A stretch of 64,000 bases of DNA from Rhodobacteraceae bacterium LMO-JJ12 (GTDB lineage Bacteria > Pseudomonadota > Alphaproteobacteria > Rhodobacterales > Rhodobacteraceae): NCBI GenBank assembly GCA_021555075.1, contig JAKGBX010000002.1, forward strand, positions 677,001 through 741,000, written 5' to 3'. The number at the start of each line of letters is the position of its first letter. Position 1 is the stretch's first letter. Shown one piece after another: positions 36,017-45,782 of this stretch. The translations under genes and the position numbers were made by a program. The notes beneath the pieces were generated by a model. That model saw only the letters and a program-made list of their open reading frames with translations. It did not search any database and was not told where the DNA came from.

Positions 36017-36181
36017 GCGGTGAATTTCGCCGGTGCGATTGCCCGTGTTTCGGGCGGAAAATACCTTGAGATGGCGAATCGCGGCGAGGTGAAAACAGCT
36101 TTGGTTCAGGGCCGGGAGAAGGACGGTCTTGTCGTCAATTCATACGAAAACCTCAAGAAACCCGCGGACGGGGCCTTCTAA
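36017..36181 (+). pseudogene. C-terminal gene fragment at the island border
   Basis: A 55-codon frame with codon use like the core genome, reading NFAGAIARVSGGKYLEMA, then VKTALVQGREKDGLVV and a TAA stop. There is no ribosome binding site, and the frame is lost upstream near the attachment repeat, so it looks like the tail of a chromosomal gene whose front is gone. I do not recognise the family with confidence. Confidence 0.4.
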
Positions 36182-36368
36182 TCGGGCGGAAGAAAAGCAA
36201 ATTTCGGCTTCTGGCTTTTGGGTGTGGACAACCGGGTGTGATGGCGCGCATTCTGGTGCGTGACCCAGCTTTGCGCCGCAGAGCGCGCGGGTAGGTGGAC
36301 TGTGCCGCATTTGAGCAAGTGCGCGGTTCGCCGATGAAAATACCATTGAACAAGGGAGACGAACCGAG

Positions 36369-37334
36369 ATGAAACTCAAAGTTATTGCAGCCGCTGCTGC
36401 GGGCCTGATGGCCATGAGCCCGGCTCAGGCCGCAGACCAGCAATTCGTGTCAATCGGCACGGGGGGCGTCACCGGCGTCTATTATCCGACCGGCGGCGCG
36501 ATCTGCCGTCTGGTCAATAAGGACCGCAAGGAGCACGGCATCCGCTGTTCGGCGGAATCGACCGGCGGCTCGATCTACAACATCAACACCATCCGCGCCG
36601 GCGAGTTGGAGTTCGGCGTTGCCCAATCGGACTGGCAGCACCATGCCTATCACGGCACGGCAGCTTTTGAGGATCAGGGCAAGTTCGAAGGTTTGCGTGC
36701 GGTGTTCTCGGTGCATCCCGAGCCGATCACGGTTCTGGCGCGATCCGATAGCGGCATCACGAACATCAACGACGTGAAAGGCAAACGCTTCAATATCGGC
36801 AACGCAGGTAGCGGCACGCTGGGCACCTGGGAGGTTCTGGAAGCGGCGATGGGCTGGGAACGTAGTGACTTGGCGTTGGCAGCACAGCTTAAATCCTCGG
36901 AGATGGCCGGCGCGCTTTGCGACAACAAGATCGACGGGTATTTCTTTGCGGTGGGCCACCCTTCGGCATCGACGCAGGAAACCATCGCATCATGCGACGC
37001 GCGTATTACTCCGGTTGAAGGAGCCGAGATCGACAAACTGGTCGCAGAGCGCCCTTATTACCGCAAGGCGGTGATCCCTGGCGGTATGTATCCCGACCAT
37101 CCTGATGACGTGCCGACCTTTGGCGTTGGTGCGACTTTTGTAACCTCGGCAGATGTTTCCGACGAGGTGGTCTATATCGTGGCCAAGGCTGTGATGGAAA
37201 ACCTTGACGATTTCCGCAAGCTCCACCCGGCATTCGCCAATCTGAAAGCCGAAGAAATGGTCAAGGACGGACTTTCGGCGCCGCTGCATCCCGGTGCGAT
37301 CAAGGCCTATAAGGAACTGGGCCTGATGGAATGA
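36369..37334 (+). CDS. TAXI-type TRAP solute receptor
   Basis: A periplasmic protein of 321 residues. The signal peptide ends near residue 21 (SPAQA). It has the TAXI hallmark [21 protein letters not shown], and later [13 protein letters not shown] and [15 protein letters not shown]. It feeds the fused permease encoded next. GGGAGACG precedes the ATG. The ligand is unknown; TAXI receptors often bind glutamate-like or other carboxylates. Confidence 0.92.
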   Translation: MKLKVIAAAAAGLMAMSPAQAADQQFVSIGTGGVTGVYYPTGGAICRLVNKDRKEHGIRCSAESTGGSIYNINTIRAGELEFGVAQSDWQHHAYHGTAAFEDQGKFEGLRAVFSVHPEPITVLARSDSGITNINDVKGKRFNIGNAGSGTLGTWEVLEAAMGWERSDLALAAQLKSSEMAGALCDNKIDGYFFAVGHPSASTQETIASCDARITPVEGAEIDKLVAERPYYRKAVIPGGMYPDHPDDVPTFGVGATFVTSADVSDEVVYIVAKAVMENLDDFRKLHPAFANLKAEEMVKDGLSAPLHPGAIKAYKELGLME

Positions 37335-37345
37335 TACCAATTGAG

Positions 37346-37363
37346 CGGGGGCTTCGGCCCCCG
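37346..37363 (+). terminator. GC hairpin between TAXI receptor and permease
   Basis: CGGGGGC-TTCG-GCCCCCG is a 7-base perfect stem with a UUCG tetraloop, followed by a weakly T-rich stretch. Lying between receptor and permease, it probably attenuates transcription so that the receptor is made in excess. Confidence 0.7.
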
Positions 37364-37473
37364 TTCTTGCCTTAACGATACACCAAGACATCAAGACGCC
37401 GGATACGGCGCGAAAGCTCTAGATCGACAACCGGGCCAAACCGGGCGAGGAGTGAAACCAACGGGGGTATGAC

Positions 37474-40101
37474 ATGAACAGCGAAGAGACCGGTGGCACG
37501 CAACGCGTGGCCGATGCAAAAACCTTTGCCGCAGATCTGGATGTGGGCGCGCGCAGCCCGCTTGGATGGCAAGGCACCGTCATTGCCGCAGTGGCGCTGC
37601 TCTGGTCTGTTGCGCAGGTCTATAACGCGTCTCCCATGCCCTCGCTTATCGCGCAATGGACGGGGATGAACTGGCTCTATGTCAACTCCAATGTCGAGCG
37701 AAGCCTGCACCTTGCTTTCGGGCTCACGCTGGCGACACTGGCCTTTCCGATGTTCAAGTCGAGCGCCCGCGATTATATCCCATGGTATGACTGGCTTCTG
37801 ATTGCGGGTGGGTTGTTCTCGACGCTTTATCTGATCGTCAATGCTTCGGCTATCGGTGACCGCTCTGGCCTGCCGACAACGATGGACCTTGTGGCATCGG
37901 CTATCGGGCTTTGTATTCTGCTGATTGCCACCTACCGGTCGCTGGGCTTGCCGATGGTGATCGTGGCCTCGGTATTCCTGCTCTACGTCTTTTTTGGGCA
38001 TGCCGAGTTCTTTCCAGACGCGATGCAGTGGAAGGGCGCAAGTTTTGGCAAGGCGATGTGGCATTTCTGGATGCAAACCGAAGGCGTCTTTGGTCTGGCG
38101 CTTGGCGTTTCGGCCTCGATGGTGTTCCTGTTCGTGCTATTCGGCTCGTTGCTCGAAAAGGCGGGCGCGGGGAATTACTTTATCAAGTTGGCCTTTGCGC
38201 TGATGGGCCATATGAAGGGCGGTCCGGCCAAGGCGGCCGTGGTGGCAAGCGCCGCAACCGGTTTGATCTCGGGCTCGTCGATCGCCAATACCGTGACAAC
38301 CGGCACCTTCACCATACCGCTGATGAAGCGGGTCGGGTTCTCGGCGGAAAAGGCCGGAGCGGTTGAAGTCGCATCGTCGACCAACGGACAGCTGACGCCG
38401 CCGGTGATGGGGGCCGCGGCCTTTCTGATGGTCGAATATGTCGGAATTTCTTATCTGGAAGTGGTCAAACACGCGTTTCTGCCTGCGATCATCAGCTATA
38501 TCGCGCTGGTTTATATCGTGCATCTGGAGGCCGCAAAGATGGGTCTCGAAGGGCTGCCGCGCTCTGGCCCCGCTCGCACGGTCGTACAGCGGCTGATGAG
38601 TTTCCTTTTAGGCGTTATCGTTTTCTGCGCGCTGTCGCTGGCTGTCTATTACGGGCTGGGATGGCTTAAGCCTCTGCTCGGCGCGTGGTCGCTTCCTGGC
38701 ATGATGGTGGTGTTTGTCCTGACTTATCTTGTGATGTTGAAATGGGCTGCGGGTTATGAGGATCTGACTATTGACGATCCTAGCGCGCCGTTCACTGAGT
38801 TGCCTGAACCGGGGCCGGTGGCGAAGACCGGGGCCTATTACGTGTTGCCTGTGGTGGTCTTGATCTGGAACCTGATGATCGAACGGCTTTCACCCGGTCT
38901 CTCGGCGTTCTGGGCGACGCTGGCGATGATTTTTGTGATGCTGACCCAGCACCCGCTGAAAGCGATGTTTCGCGGCACCGGCGGGCAGACATGGTCGCAA
39001 GGCTGGAGCGAGTTTATTGACGGGATGATCGCTGGTTCGCGCAACATGATCGGCATTGCCGTGGCCACGGGCACAGCCGGGATCATCGTCGGCACCGTGA
39101 GCCTGACCGGCGCGCACCAGGTGATTGGCGAATTCATCGAGGTGATTTCGGGCGGCAATCTGCTCTTGATGCTGATCTTCGTGGCGCTGTTCAGTCTTGT
39201 GCTGGGTATGGGTCTGCCGACCACGGCGACCTATATCGTTATCACGTCGCTGATGGCGCCTGTGATCATCGCAGTCGGCGCGAAATCGGGTTTGATCGTG
39301 CCGCTGATCGCGGTGCATATGTTCGTGTTCTATTTCGGTATCCTTGCGGATGACACGCCGCCTGTCGGGCTTGCAGCCTTTGCCGCGGCGGCGATTTCCA
39401 AGGGTGATCCGATCAAGACGGGCATCATCGGCTTTTCCTATGACGTGCGCACGGCGATCCTGCCGTTCCTGTTCATCTTCAATACCGAATTGTTGCTGAT
39501 TGACGTGACGCCGTTGAAGGCGGTGTTTGTCTTCATCATTGCGGTGATCGCCATGATGCTGTTTGCGGCAGCGACACAGAACTGGTTCCTGACGAAATCG
39601 AAGATGTGGGAAAACCTGGCGTTGTTGTTGATCGCGTTCACGCTGTTCAGGCCGGGCTTCTGGCTCGACATGGTGGATGAACCATGGCTGAAGAAGGAAC
39701 CAGCGCAACTGATCGAACTGGCCACGTCAGCCGGGGATGATGCCAGCCTGCGGGTGGTGGTTTCGGGCGAGAATTTCTCCACTGGCAAGCAGGTTACCAC
39801 CACCGTGCTGCTGCCTCTGGGGGCCAAGGCCGATGGCGATGGCGCCGCCCGGCTCGACAAGAGCGCGGGAATCGCGTTTCGCCAGGAGGATGATGGCCGG
39901 GTCTATGTCGACAACCTGAAATTTGGCGGCGATCTGCAGCAACGCGGCATTGATTTCGACTGGGAAGTTCTGGCTGTGGAGGAAGAAGCCGTCCGCATGC
40001 CCAAGGAACTGTTCTACATCCCGGCGCTGGCGCTTCTGGCGCTGGTGATGTGGTTGCAACTGGGGCGCGCACGGCGCCGTGTGCAACCTCTGGCGGCGTG
40101 A
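37474..40101 (+). CDS. TAXI-TRAP fused 4TM/12TM permease
   Basis: A protein of 875 residues fusing the small (DctQ-like) and large (DctM-like) TRAP subunits, as usual in TAXI systems. The large-subunit hallmarks are SGSSIANTVTTGTFTIP, NGQLTPPVMGAAAFLM and GMGLPTTATYIV. A C-terminal soluble part (about residues 740-850) precedes a last helix; it is a DUF3394-like extension. The gene is followed after 14 bases by a universal stress protein, a frequent partner of TRAP systems. Confidence 0.92.
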   Translation: MNSEETGGTQRVADAKTFAADLDVGARSPLGWQGTVIAAVALLWSVAQVYNASPMPSLIAQWTGMNWLYVNSNVERSLHLAFGLTLATLAFPMFKSSARDYIPWYDWLLIAGGLFSTLYLIVNASAIGDRSGLPTTMDLVASAIGLCILLIATYRSLGLPMVIVASVFLLYVFFGHAEFFPDAMQWKGASFGKAMWHFWMQTEGVFGLALGVSASMVFLFVLFGSLLEKAGAGNYFIKLAFALMGHMKGGPAKAAVVASAATGLISGSSIANTVTTGTFTIPLMKRVGFSAEKAGAVEVASSTNGQLTPPVMGAAAFLMVEYVGISYLEVVKHAFLPAIISYIALVYIVHLEAAKMGLEGLPRSGPARTVVQRLMSFLLGVIVFCALSLAVYYGLGWLKPLLGAWSLPGMMVVFVLTYLVMLKWAAGYEDLTIDDPSAPFTELPEPGPVAKTGAYYVLPVVVLIWNLMIERLSPGLSAFWATLAMIFVMLTQHPLKAMFRGTGGQTWSQGWSEFIDGMIAGSRNMIGIAVATGTAGIIVGTVSLTGAHQVIGEFIEVISGGNLLLMLIFVALFSLVLGMGLPTTATYIVITSLMAPVIIAVGAKSGLIVPLIAVHMFVFYFGILADDTPPVGLAAFAAAAISKGDPIKTGIIGFSYDVRTAILPFLFIFNTELLLIDVTPLKAVFVFIIAVIAMMLFAAATQNWFLTKSKMWENLALLLIAFTLFRPGFWLDMVDEPWLKKEPAQLIELATSAGDDASLRVVVSGENFSTGKQVTTTVLLPLGAKADGDGAARLDKSAGIAFRQEDDGRVYVDNLKFGGDLQQRGIDFDWEVLAVEEEAVRMPKELFYIPALALLALVMWLQLGRARRRVQPLAA

Positions 40102-40115
40102 AGGGAGTTGGAACA

Positions 40116-40538
40116 ATGAAAACCATACTGTTACCGATTGATCTGTTTCACGAAAGCGGATGGGAAAAGACCATCGACCATGCTGTCTCGCTGGTCCGGG
40201 TGCATGGTGCGAAGCTGCATGTGCTAACCGTGATCCCCGACTTTGGAATGTCGATGGTCGCCAGCTACTTCCCCAAGAGTTTCTCTGAGAACGCAGTGAA
40301 AGAAACGCGCGCAACGCTCGAAGCTTTCGTGCAAAAACATTTGCCTGAGGATATCGACGTTGAACTCCACGTGCGCCATGGCACGATTTATGAACAGATT
40401 ATTGCCATGGCGGATCGGGTGGATGCCGACATGATCGTGATGGCCTCGCATCGTCCCGAGATGAGCGACTATCTTCTGGGGCCGAATGCCGCGCGCGTGG
40501 TGCGTCATGCGCGCCGATCAGTCAGTGTGATCCGCTAG
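40116..40538 (+). CDS. Universal stress protein (UspA family)
   Basis: A protein of 140 residues with the Usp fold: the N-terminal KTILLPIDLF, and the ATP-binding loop near the end (MASHRPEMSDYLLGPNAARVV), which has the G-x9-G-(S/T)-type region modified to GPNAARVV. Usp proteins beside TRAP genes, such as TeaD, modulate transport. It is likely cotranscribed with the permease. Confidence 0.87.
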   Translation: MKTILLPIDLFHESGWEKTIDHAVSLVRVHGAKLHVLTVIPDFGMSMVASYFPKSFSENAVKETRATLEAFVQKHLPEDIDVELHVRHGTIYEQIIAMADRVDADMIVMASHRPEMSDYLLGPNAARVVRHARRSVSVIR

Positions 40539-40705
40539 CGGGGGGCGGATTTTCGCAGAACATTCGATGGCACGGATAGTGTTCGGGGACAATTTGCACC
40601 ACCCCGACCTGTGACTCTTGTCAGACAGCTCACAATCGGTTCGACTGTTCGTCATAGGCGTCACGGCACACCCCGCACGCGGCGCGATGCAACAAGGATA
40701 AGCCC

Positions 40706-42028
40706 ATGTCACATGTATTTCCCCGTTACATCAAGGCACCGCCCCCCAAGGCCGTCGCGGGCGATGGCTGTTATCTGATTGATGCAGCGGGCAAGCGGTA
40801 TTTTGACGGCTCGGGTGGGGCGGCGGTTTCGTGTCTCGGGCATTCTGACGAGGGCGTGCGCGAGGCGGTCAAGGCGCAGCTTGATCAGCTCGCCTTTGCT
40901 CATACCGGGTTTTTCACTTCGGAACCTGCTGAGCAGTTGGCCGGGATGCTGGCCGAGCGCGCGCCCGAGGGGCTTGACCGGGTCTATTTCGTTTCCGGCG
41001 GGTCGGAGGCAGTGGAGGCCGCGCTTAAACTCGCGCGGCAATACTACCTTGAGATTGGAGAACCCAAGCGCCACAGGATCATTGCGCGCAAGCAGAGCTA
41101 TCACGGCAATACGCTGGGGGCGCTGGCGGCGGGAGGCAATGAATGGCGCCGCGAGCCGTTTGCGCCGCTGCTGATCGAGACTTCGCTGGTCTCGCCATGT
41201 TTTGAGTATCGCGGGAAAGCCGAGGGAGAGAGCGCGGAAGCATATGGGTTGCGGGTGGCAAACGAGCTGGAAACCGAAATCCTGCGGCTCGGACCAGAGA
41301 ATGTAATGTGTTTCATTGCTGAAACGGTGGGCGGGGCGACGGCGGGCGCAATCACGCCGGTGCCGGGGTATTTCAAACGCATTCGCGAAATTTGTGACCA
41401 ATATGGCGTGCTGCTGATCCTTGATGAGGTGATGTGCGGGATCGGTCGAACCGGGAGCCTTTTTGCCTGTGAGCAGGAGGCGATTTCCCCTGACATCGTG
41501 ACCATCGCCAAGGGGCTGGGTGCCGGATATCAGCCGATTGGCGCGATGATGTGTCAGGGTCGGATTTATGACGCGATCTCGGGCGGCACCGGGTTTTTCC
41601 AACATGGGCATACCTATCTCGGCCATGCGTCGGCGGCTGCGGCGGGGGTGGCTGTGCTCACCGCGATTGAAGAACGCAATCTGTTGGCCAATGTGCGTGA
41701 CAAGGGAGAGAAGCTGCAAGCGGCGTTGGAAGCGAGGTTGGGTCAGCACCCGCATGTCGGCGATGTTCGCGGGCGCGGGCTGTTTCGCGCGGTCGAATTC
41801 GTACAGGATCGCGACAGCAAGGCGCCGTTTGACCCGGCAAAGGGGGTGGCCGGGCGGCTGAAGAAAGCGGCGTTTGAGGCTGGATTGATCTGTTATCCGA
41901 TGAGCGGCACCATCGACGGGCGTATCGGCGATCACGTTTTGCTGGCGCCGCCCTTTATCATGGAGGATGCGCATGTGGATGAGATTGTGGACAAGCTGAG
42001 CGCAGCAATTGATGCGGTGATCGGTTGA
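40706..42028 (+). CDS. Class III aminotransferase
   Basis: A PLP enzyme of 440 residues. The cofactor Asp lies in LLILDEVMCGIGRTG near residue 240, and the Schiff-base Lys in TIAKGLGAGYQPIGAM near residue 270. Further family blocks are VYFVSGGSEAVEAALKLAR and SYHGNTLGA. It would transaminate an omega-amino acid or amine. It follows the TAXI-TRAP/Usp genes after 167 bases, so it may process the imported compound. AAGGA precedes the ATG. Confidence 0.87.
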   Translation: MSHVFPRYIKAPPPKAVAGDGCYLIDAAGKRYFDGSGGAAVSCLGHSDEGVREAVKAQLDQLAFAHTGFFTSEPAEQLAGMLAERAPEGLDRVYFVSGGSEAVEAALKLARQYYLEIGEPKRHRIIARKQSYHGNTLGALAAGGNEWRREPFAPLLIETSLVSPCFEYRGKAEGESAEAYGLRVANELETEILRLGPENVMCFIAETVGGATAGAITPVPGYFKRIREICDQYGVLLILDEVMCGIGRTGSLFACEQEAISPDIVTIAKGLGAGYQPIGAMMCQGRIYDAISGGTGFFQHGHTYLGHASAAAAGVAVLTAIEERNLLANVRDKGEKLQAALEARLGQHPHVGDVRGRGLFRAVEFVQDRDSKAPFDPAKGVAGRLKKAAFEAGLICYPMSGTIDGRIGDHVLLAPPFIMEDAHVDEIVDKLSAAIDAVIG

Positions 42029-42040
42029 TCTTGCCTGCCG

Positions 42041-42523
42041 TTACTGCATCGATGCCCGGGCTTTTCCTTGAGGTTGGAGCGGTGCGCGTGAGCGGGCGTT
42101 TCCCGCGGCCGTGGTTTTTGACAAGAGCGCCATCATCTGGCTTTTTTCAGATTGGTCGAGGCCATTGAGGATGTCGTCTTGCAGCGCGCGAACGACCGGT
42201 TTGATCCGCTCAAGCAGCGCTTTGCCATCGGACGTTATGGCCAGAGCGCGGGCGCGACCATCGGTTTTCGACTGTTTGCGCATGATCAGGCCCTTGGCTT
42301 CCAGCCGGTCGACCACGCCACCGATTGTTGCCTTGTCATAGGCGATTGCACCGGCGAGCTTGGACTGTCCGACGCCCGGATTTTCGAGAATTGTGGTGAG
42401 CGCGGCATATTGCACCGGGGTGATTTCGGCATCGATCTCGGCCATTCGTTCGGCAAACACCGCCATTGAAATTTGATTGAGGCGGCGGATCAGATGCCCG
42501 GCCATGTCGTGTATTTCGCTCAT
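42041..42523 (-). CDS. MarR-family regulator of the gentisate genes
   Basis: A winged-helix protein of 160 residues. KLAGAIAYDKATIGGVVDRLEAKGLI is the recognition region (about residues 56-80), and KQSKTDGRARALAITSDG the wing. It is divergent from the gentisate dioxygenase gene with a near-palindrome between them, so it is the likely repressor. AAAGGA precedes the ATG. Confidence 0.85.
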   Translation of the reverse strand: MSEIHDMAGHLIRRLNQISMAVFAERMAEIDAEITPVQYAALTTILENPGVGQSKLAGAIAYDKATIGGVVDRLEAKGLIMRKQSKTDGRARALAITSDGKALLERIKPVVRALQDDILNGLDQSEKSQMMALLSKTTAAGNARSRAPLQPQGKARASMQ

Positions 42524-42594
42524 CTTTCGTTTCCTTTGCTGCGTTGCAGTATCGGGTCTTGCGATTAGTATGCAATCAAAATTGACGCTGTGCG

Positions 42595-42618
42595 ATATAG
42601 TATGTATGCATACCATAT
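42595..42618. promoter_or_regulatory. Candidate MarR operator of the gentisate operon
   Basis: An inverted repeat with inner arms GTATG-tatg-CATAC (42600-42613) continues outward as ATAT / ATAT after one mismatch. It lies 41 bases before the dioxygenase start. A related TAGTATGCA half-site lies about 30 bases to the left. Confidence 0.6.
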
Positions 42619-42658
42619 AACCTGTAATTGATACAATGCATGCTTGATGGAGGACGAA

Positions 42659-43696
42659 ATGGGGGGAACTCTGGGTACGCTGGAAGAGCTGCCGCAGGAC
42701 TATCGCGACGACATGGCGAAAGCCGGGGTTGCGCCGCTTTGGCCGATGATGCGCAATGTATTGCCGCACGGGCGCCCGCAGCCGCAGACGCGCGCGGGTT
42801 ATTGGAAATATCAGGCGATACGGCCGCTGCTGATACGGGCGGGAGAATTGACGCCGGTGGAAAAGGCCGAGCGCCGGGTTTTGGTGCTGAGCGATCCGGG
42901 GCGTGGCGCCGGGGCGATGCAGGCGACCGCTTCGATTTATCTGGGGTTGCAATTGTTGCTGCCGGGCGAGACGGCGCCGGCCCATGTTCACACGCCTTCG
43001 GCGGTGCGGATCGTGGTTGAGGGCAAGGGCGGCTATACGGTTGTCGATGGGGAAAAGCTGCCGATGGAAGAAGGCGATCTGGTGCTGACGCCGGGGGGTG
43101 AATGGCACGATCATGGCCATGAGGGAAGCGAGCCGGTGGTTTGGCTCGATGCACTGGACCTGCCGTTGTTTTATTATCTCGAAGGGTCGTATGCGACGGA
43201 AGGTCCGCTACAGGCACAGCGCAATCGGCCCGATGCGAGCCAGGTGGAATATCTGTCGAGCGGTCTTGCGCCGTCGCGCAAGGTGGGTGCGGGTGTGCGC
43301 CGCTATCCGATGCTGCGCTATCCTTGGGCACGCACAGAGGCGGCGCTGCGCGCGTTGCTCGGCTTTGGCGGCGAGGCAATTGCCGAGCTTGATTATGTTA
43401 ACCCCGAGACCGGAGCGGATGTGCTTCCGACGATGGGTTTCACTGCGATGATGCTGCCGGAAGGTGGCCGCGAGACACCGCCGCTCAGATCGTCTTCGGC
43501 GGCGTTTCACGTGGTCAAGGGACGCGGGCGAAGCCGGATCAATGGTGAGGTGTTTGAATGGGGCGCGAAGGACACGTTCACCGCGCCAGTTTTTGCCGAG
43601 ATCGAGCATGAGGCCGATCAGGAGAGTTTTCTGGTGCGGGTGCATGACCGCCCGTTGCAGGACCGACTTGGATATTATGAGGAACGCGCACGATGA
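42659..43696 (+). CDS. gtdA: Gentisate 1,2-dioxygenase
   Basis: A bicupin Fe(II) enzyme of 345 residues that opens gentisate to maleylpyruvate. The metal-binding His residues are in PAHVHTPSAVRIVVEGKG (H-x-H) and GEWHDHGHEG. A second, metal-free cupin forms the C-terminal half (SSSAAFHVVKGRGRSRINGE). The ATG at 42659 has GGAGGA upstream. It overlaps the next gene by 4 bases. Confidence 0.9.
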   Translation: MGGTLGTLEELPQDYRDDMAKAGVAPLWPMMRNVLPHGRPQPQTRAGYWKYQAIRPLLIRAGELTPVEKAERRVLVLSDPGRGAGAMQATASIYLGLQLLLPGETAPAHVHTPSAVRIVVEGKGGYTVVDGEKLPMEEGDLVLTPGGEWHDHGHEGSEPVVWLDALDLPLFYYLEGSYATEGPLQAQRNRPDASQVEYLSSGLAPSRKVGAGVRRYPMLRYPWARTEAALRALLGFGGEAIAELDYVNPETGADVLPTMGFTAMMLPEGGRETPPLRSSSAAFHVVKGRGRSRINGEVFEWGAKDTFTAPVFAEIEHEADQESFLVRVHDRPLQDRLGYYEERAR

Positions 43697-44391
43697 GCGA
43701 CTATCTGTTTGAAGCCCCCGAAGTTTTTGCCATCCCGGTGCGGGGCGAAAGCGGCCTCTATCCGGTGCGCCGGATTTTCTGTGTCGGACGCAACTATGCC
43801 GCCCATGCCGCCGAGATGGGCACGGAAGTGGACCGCGAGGCGCCTTGGTATTTCACCAAGTCAGCGGCGCATGGTGTGTTGAGCGGGGCGGCGCAGCCCT
43901 ATCCGCCGGGGACGCAGAATTATCATCACGAGATGGAGTTGGCGTTCACCATCGGCAAGTCGGTGTTTCGGGGCAACGCGCAACAGGCCGCCGCGGCGAT
44001 CTATGCCTATGGCTGCGCGCTCGACATGACACGGCGCGACCGCCAGCAGGACGGCAAGGACACGCGCCGCCCATGGGATCTGGGCAAGGATGTGGAAGGC
44101 TCGGCCGTATTCGCCGAGATGACCAGGACAGCCGATTTTGGCAAGGTGGCCAACCAACGCATCCATCTGGAGGTGAACGGCGAGAGCCGCCAGGACGCGA
44201 CGCTGGAAGAGCTGGTGTGGAGTTGTGAGGAGGTGGTTGTGCATCTGTCGAAGTTTTATCACTTGGCGCCCGGTGACGTGATCATGACCGGCACGCCTGC
44301 CGGGGTCGGGCCGGTTGTAGCCGGCGACGCGATCACCGGCGGGATCGACGGTTTGGCGGATATTGCATTGACCATCGGCGATCCGCAATAG
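43693..44391 (+). CDS. Fumarylpyruvate hydrolase (FAH family)
   Basis: A protein of 232 residues with the FAH fold. The metal ligands lie in HHEMELAFTIGKS and in YAYGCALDMTRRDRQ. The end has GDVIMTGTPAGVGPV. Following gentisate dioxygenase, it should split (fumaryl- or maleyl-)pyruvate into pyruvate and a C4 acid. No isomerase gene is seen nearby, so maleylpyruvate may be used directly or isomerised elsewhere. Confidence 0.87.
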   Translation: MSDYLFEAPEVFAIPVRGESGLYPVRRIFCVGRNYAAHAAEMGTEVDREAPWYFTKSAAHGVLSGAAQPYPPGTQNYHHEMELAFTIGKSVFRGNAQQAAAAIYAYGCALDMTRRDRQQDGKDTRRPWDLGKDVEGSAVFAEMTRTADFGKVANQRIHLEVNGESRQDATLEELVWSCEEVVVHLSKFYHLAPGDVIMTGTPAGVGPVVAGDAITGGIDGLADIALTIGDPQ

Positions 44392-44419
44392 GATTGGCGT
44401 CGGCCGCAAGGGGATGGGC

Positions 44420-45643
44420 ATGGTTGAAGAGCGGGTGATCATTGCGGGCGGTGGCATTGGCGGCATGGCGACCGCAATCGGGCTGGCGCAGAAAGGTATC
44501 CGCTCGGTCGTGTTGGAAAAATCCGCGCGTTTCGACGAGATCGGTGCGGGTATTCAGCTGGGCCCGAATGCGTTTCATGCCTTTGACTATCTTGGTGTTG
44601 GCGATGCGGCGCGCCAAATGGCGGTCTATATCGACAATCTGCGGCTGATGGATGCGGTTTCGGGTGACGAAATCACCCGGATTCCGCTGGATGAGGCGTT
44701 TCGCACGCGGTTTGGCAATCCTTATGCTGTGGTGCATCGCGGCGATCTCTACGGTGTCTTTTTGCGTGCAAACGAGGCGCATGATCTTGTGGAGTTGCGC
44801 ACCAATGCGGAGGTGGTGGACTACGCGCAGGAGTCCGACACGGTCACGGCCATTCTGGCGGATGGGGAGCGTATCGGCGGCCGGGCGCTGATCGGAGCTG
44901 ATGGGCTATGGTCGAACATTCGCAAGCGGGTGATAGGCGATGGCGCGCCGCGCGTGTCGGGCCATACCACCTATCGCAGCGTGATTCCTGTCGAGGATAT
45001 GCCAGAAGATCTGCGCTGGAACGCGGCGACGCTCTGGGCTGGGCCGAAATGCCATATCGTGCATTATCCGCTAAGTGGCTGGAAGCTGTTCAACCTGGTG
45101 GTGACCTATCACAACGATGCCGCAGAGCCGGTTGCCGGGCTATCGGTGAGCCACGACGAAGTGCGCCGCGGGTTCGAGCATGTCGCGCCGGTTGCGCGTC
45201 AGATCATCGAAAAGGGTAAAGACTGGAAGCTCTGGGTGCTGTGCGATCGTGATCCGGTGATGAATTGGGTCGATGGGCGGGTGGCGCTTCTGGGCGATGC
45301 GGCGCATCCGCAGTTACAGTATTTCGCCCAGGGCGCCTGTATGGCGATGGAGGATGCGGTTTGTCTGGCGGCAGAGATTGAGGGGCGTCTGAACGAGGTT
45401 GATGCTGTCTTGCAGGGCTATCAGGAAAAGCGTCGCTTGCGCACGGCGCGGATACAGCTGCAAAGCCGCGAGATTGGCAGTCACATCTATCACCCGTCCG
45501 AAGCCCACGCGGCGCTGCGCAATGCGATCATGCGGGCGAAAACGCCGGATGATTGGTACGACGAAATCGAGTGGCTCTATGGCTCCAGCGGGCTGGAGGG
45601 GGCGGTTTCGTCCGAAACTCTGCGGGCGGCGCGCGCCGGATAG
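44420..45643 (+). CDS. FAD monooxygenase, 3-hydroxybenzoate 6-hydroxylase type
   Basis: A class A flavin monooxygenase of 407 residues. It has IIAGGGIGGMATAIGLAQ at the N-terminus, the DG motif ALIGADGLWSNIRKRV, and the GD motif VALLGDAAHPQLQYFAQGACMAMED. Next to gentisate dioxygenase, the fitting reaction is 3-hydroxybenzoate to gentisate, though salicylate 5-hydroxylation by this family cannot be excluded. The ATG at 44420 has AAGGGG at better spacing than the ATG at 44414. Confidence 0.82.
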   Translation: MVEERVIIAGGGIGGMATAIGLAQKGIRSVVLEKSARFDEIGAGIQLGPNAFHAFDYLGVGDAARQMAVYIDNLRLMDAVSGDEITRIPLDEAFRTRFGNPYAVVHRGDLYGVFLRANEAHDLVELRTNAEVVDYAQESDTVTAILADGERIGGRALIGADGLWSNIRKRVIGDGAPRVSGHTTYRSVIPVEDMPEDLRWNAATLWAGPKCHIVHYPLSGWKLFNLVVTYHNDAAEPVAGLSVSHDEVRRGFEHVAPVARQIIEKGKDWKLWVLCDRDPVMNWVDGRVALLGDAAHPQLQYFAQGACMAMEDAVCLAAEIEGRLNEVDAVLQGYQEKRRLRTARIQLQSREIGSHIYHPSEAHAALRNAIMRAKTPDDWYDEIEWLYGSSGLEGAVSSETLRAARAG

Positions 45644-45782
45644 CGCGGAACCGGGGCGCTGCCCGGGACCTCGGAATATTGCAGGAAAGATGAAAGAGAA
45701 GCGCGCCGGAAAAGAATCGTTGCGCGAAATTAGATATGAATAATAATAATTATTGAAATTACCGAATTAGTGGGGGGTGGCC

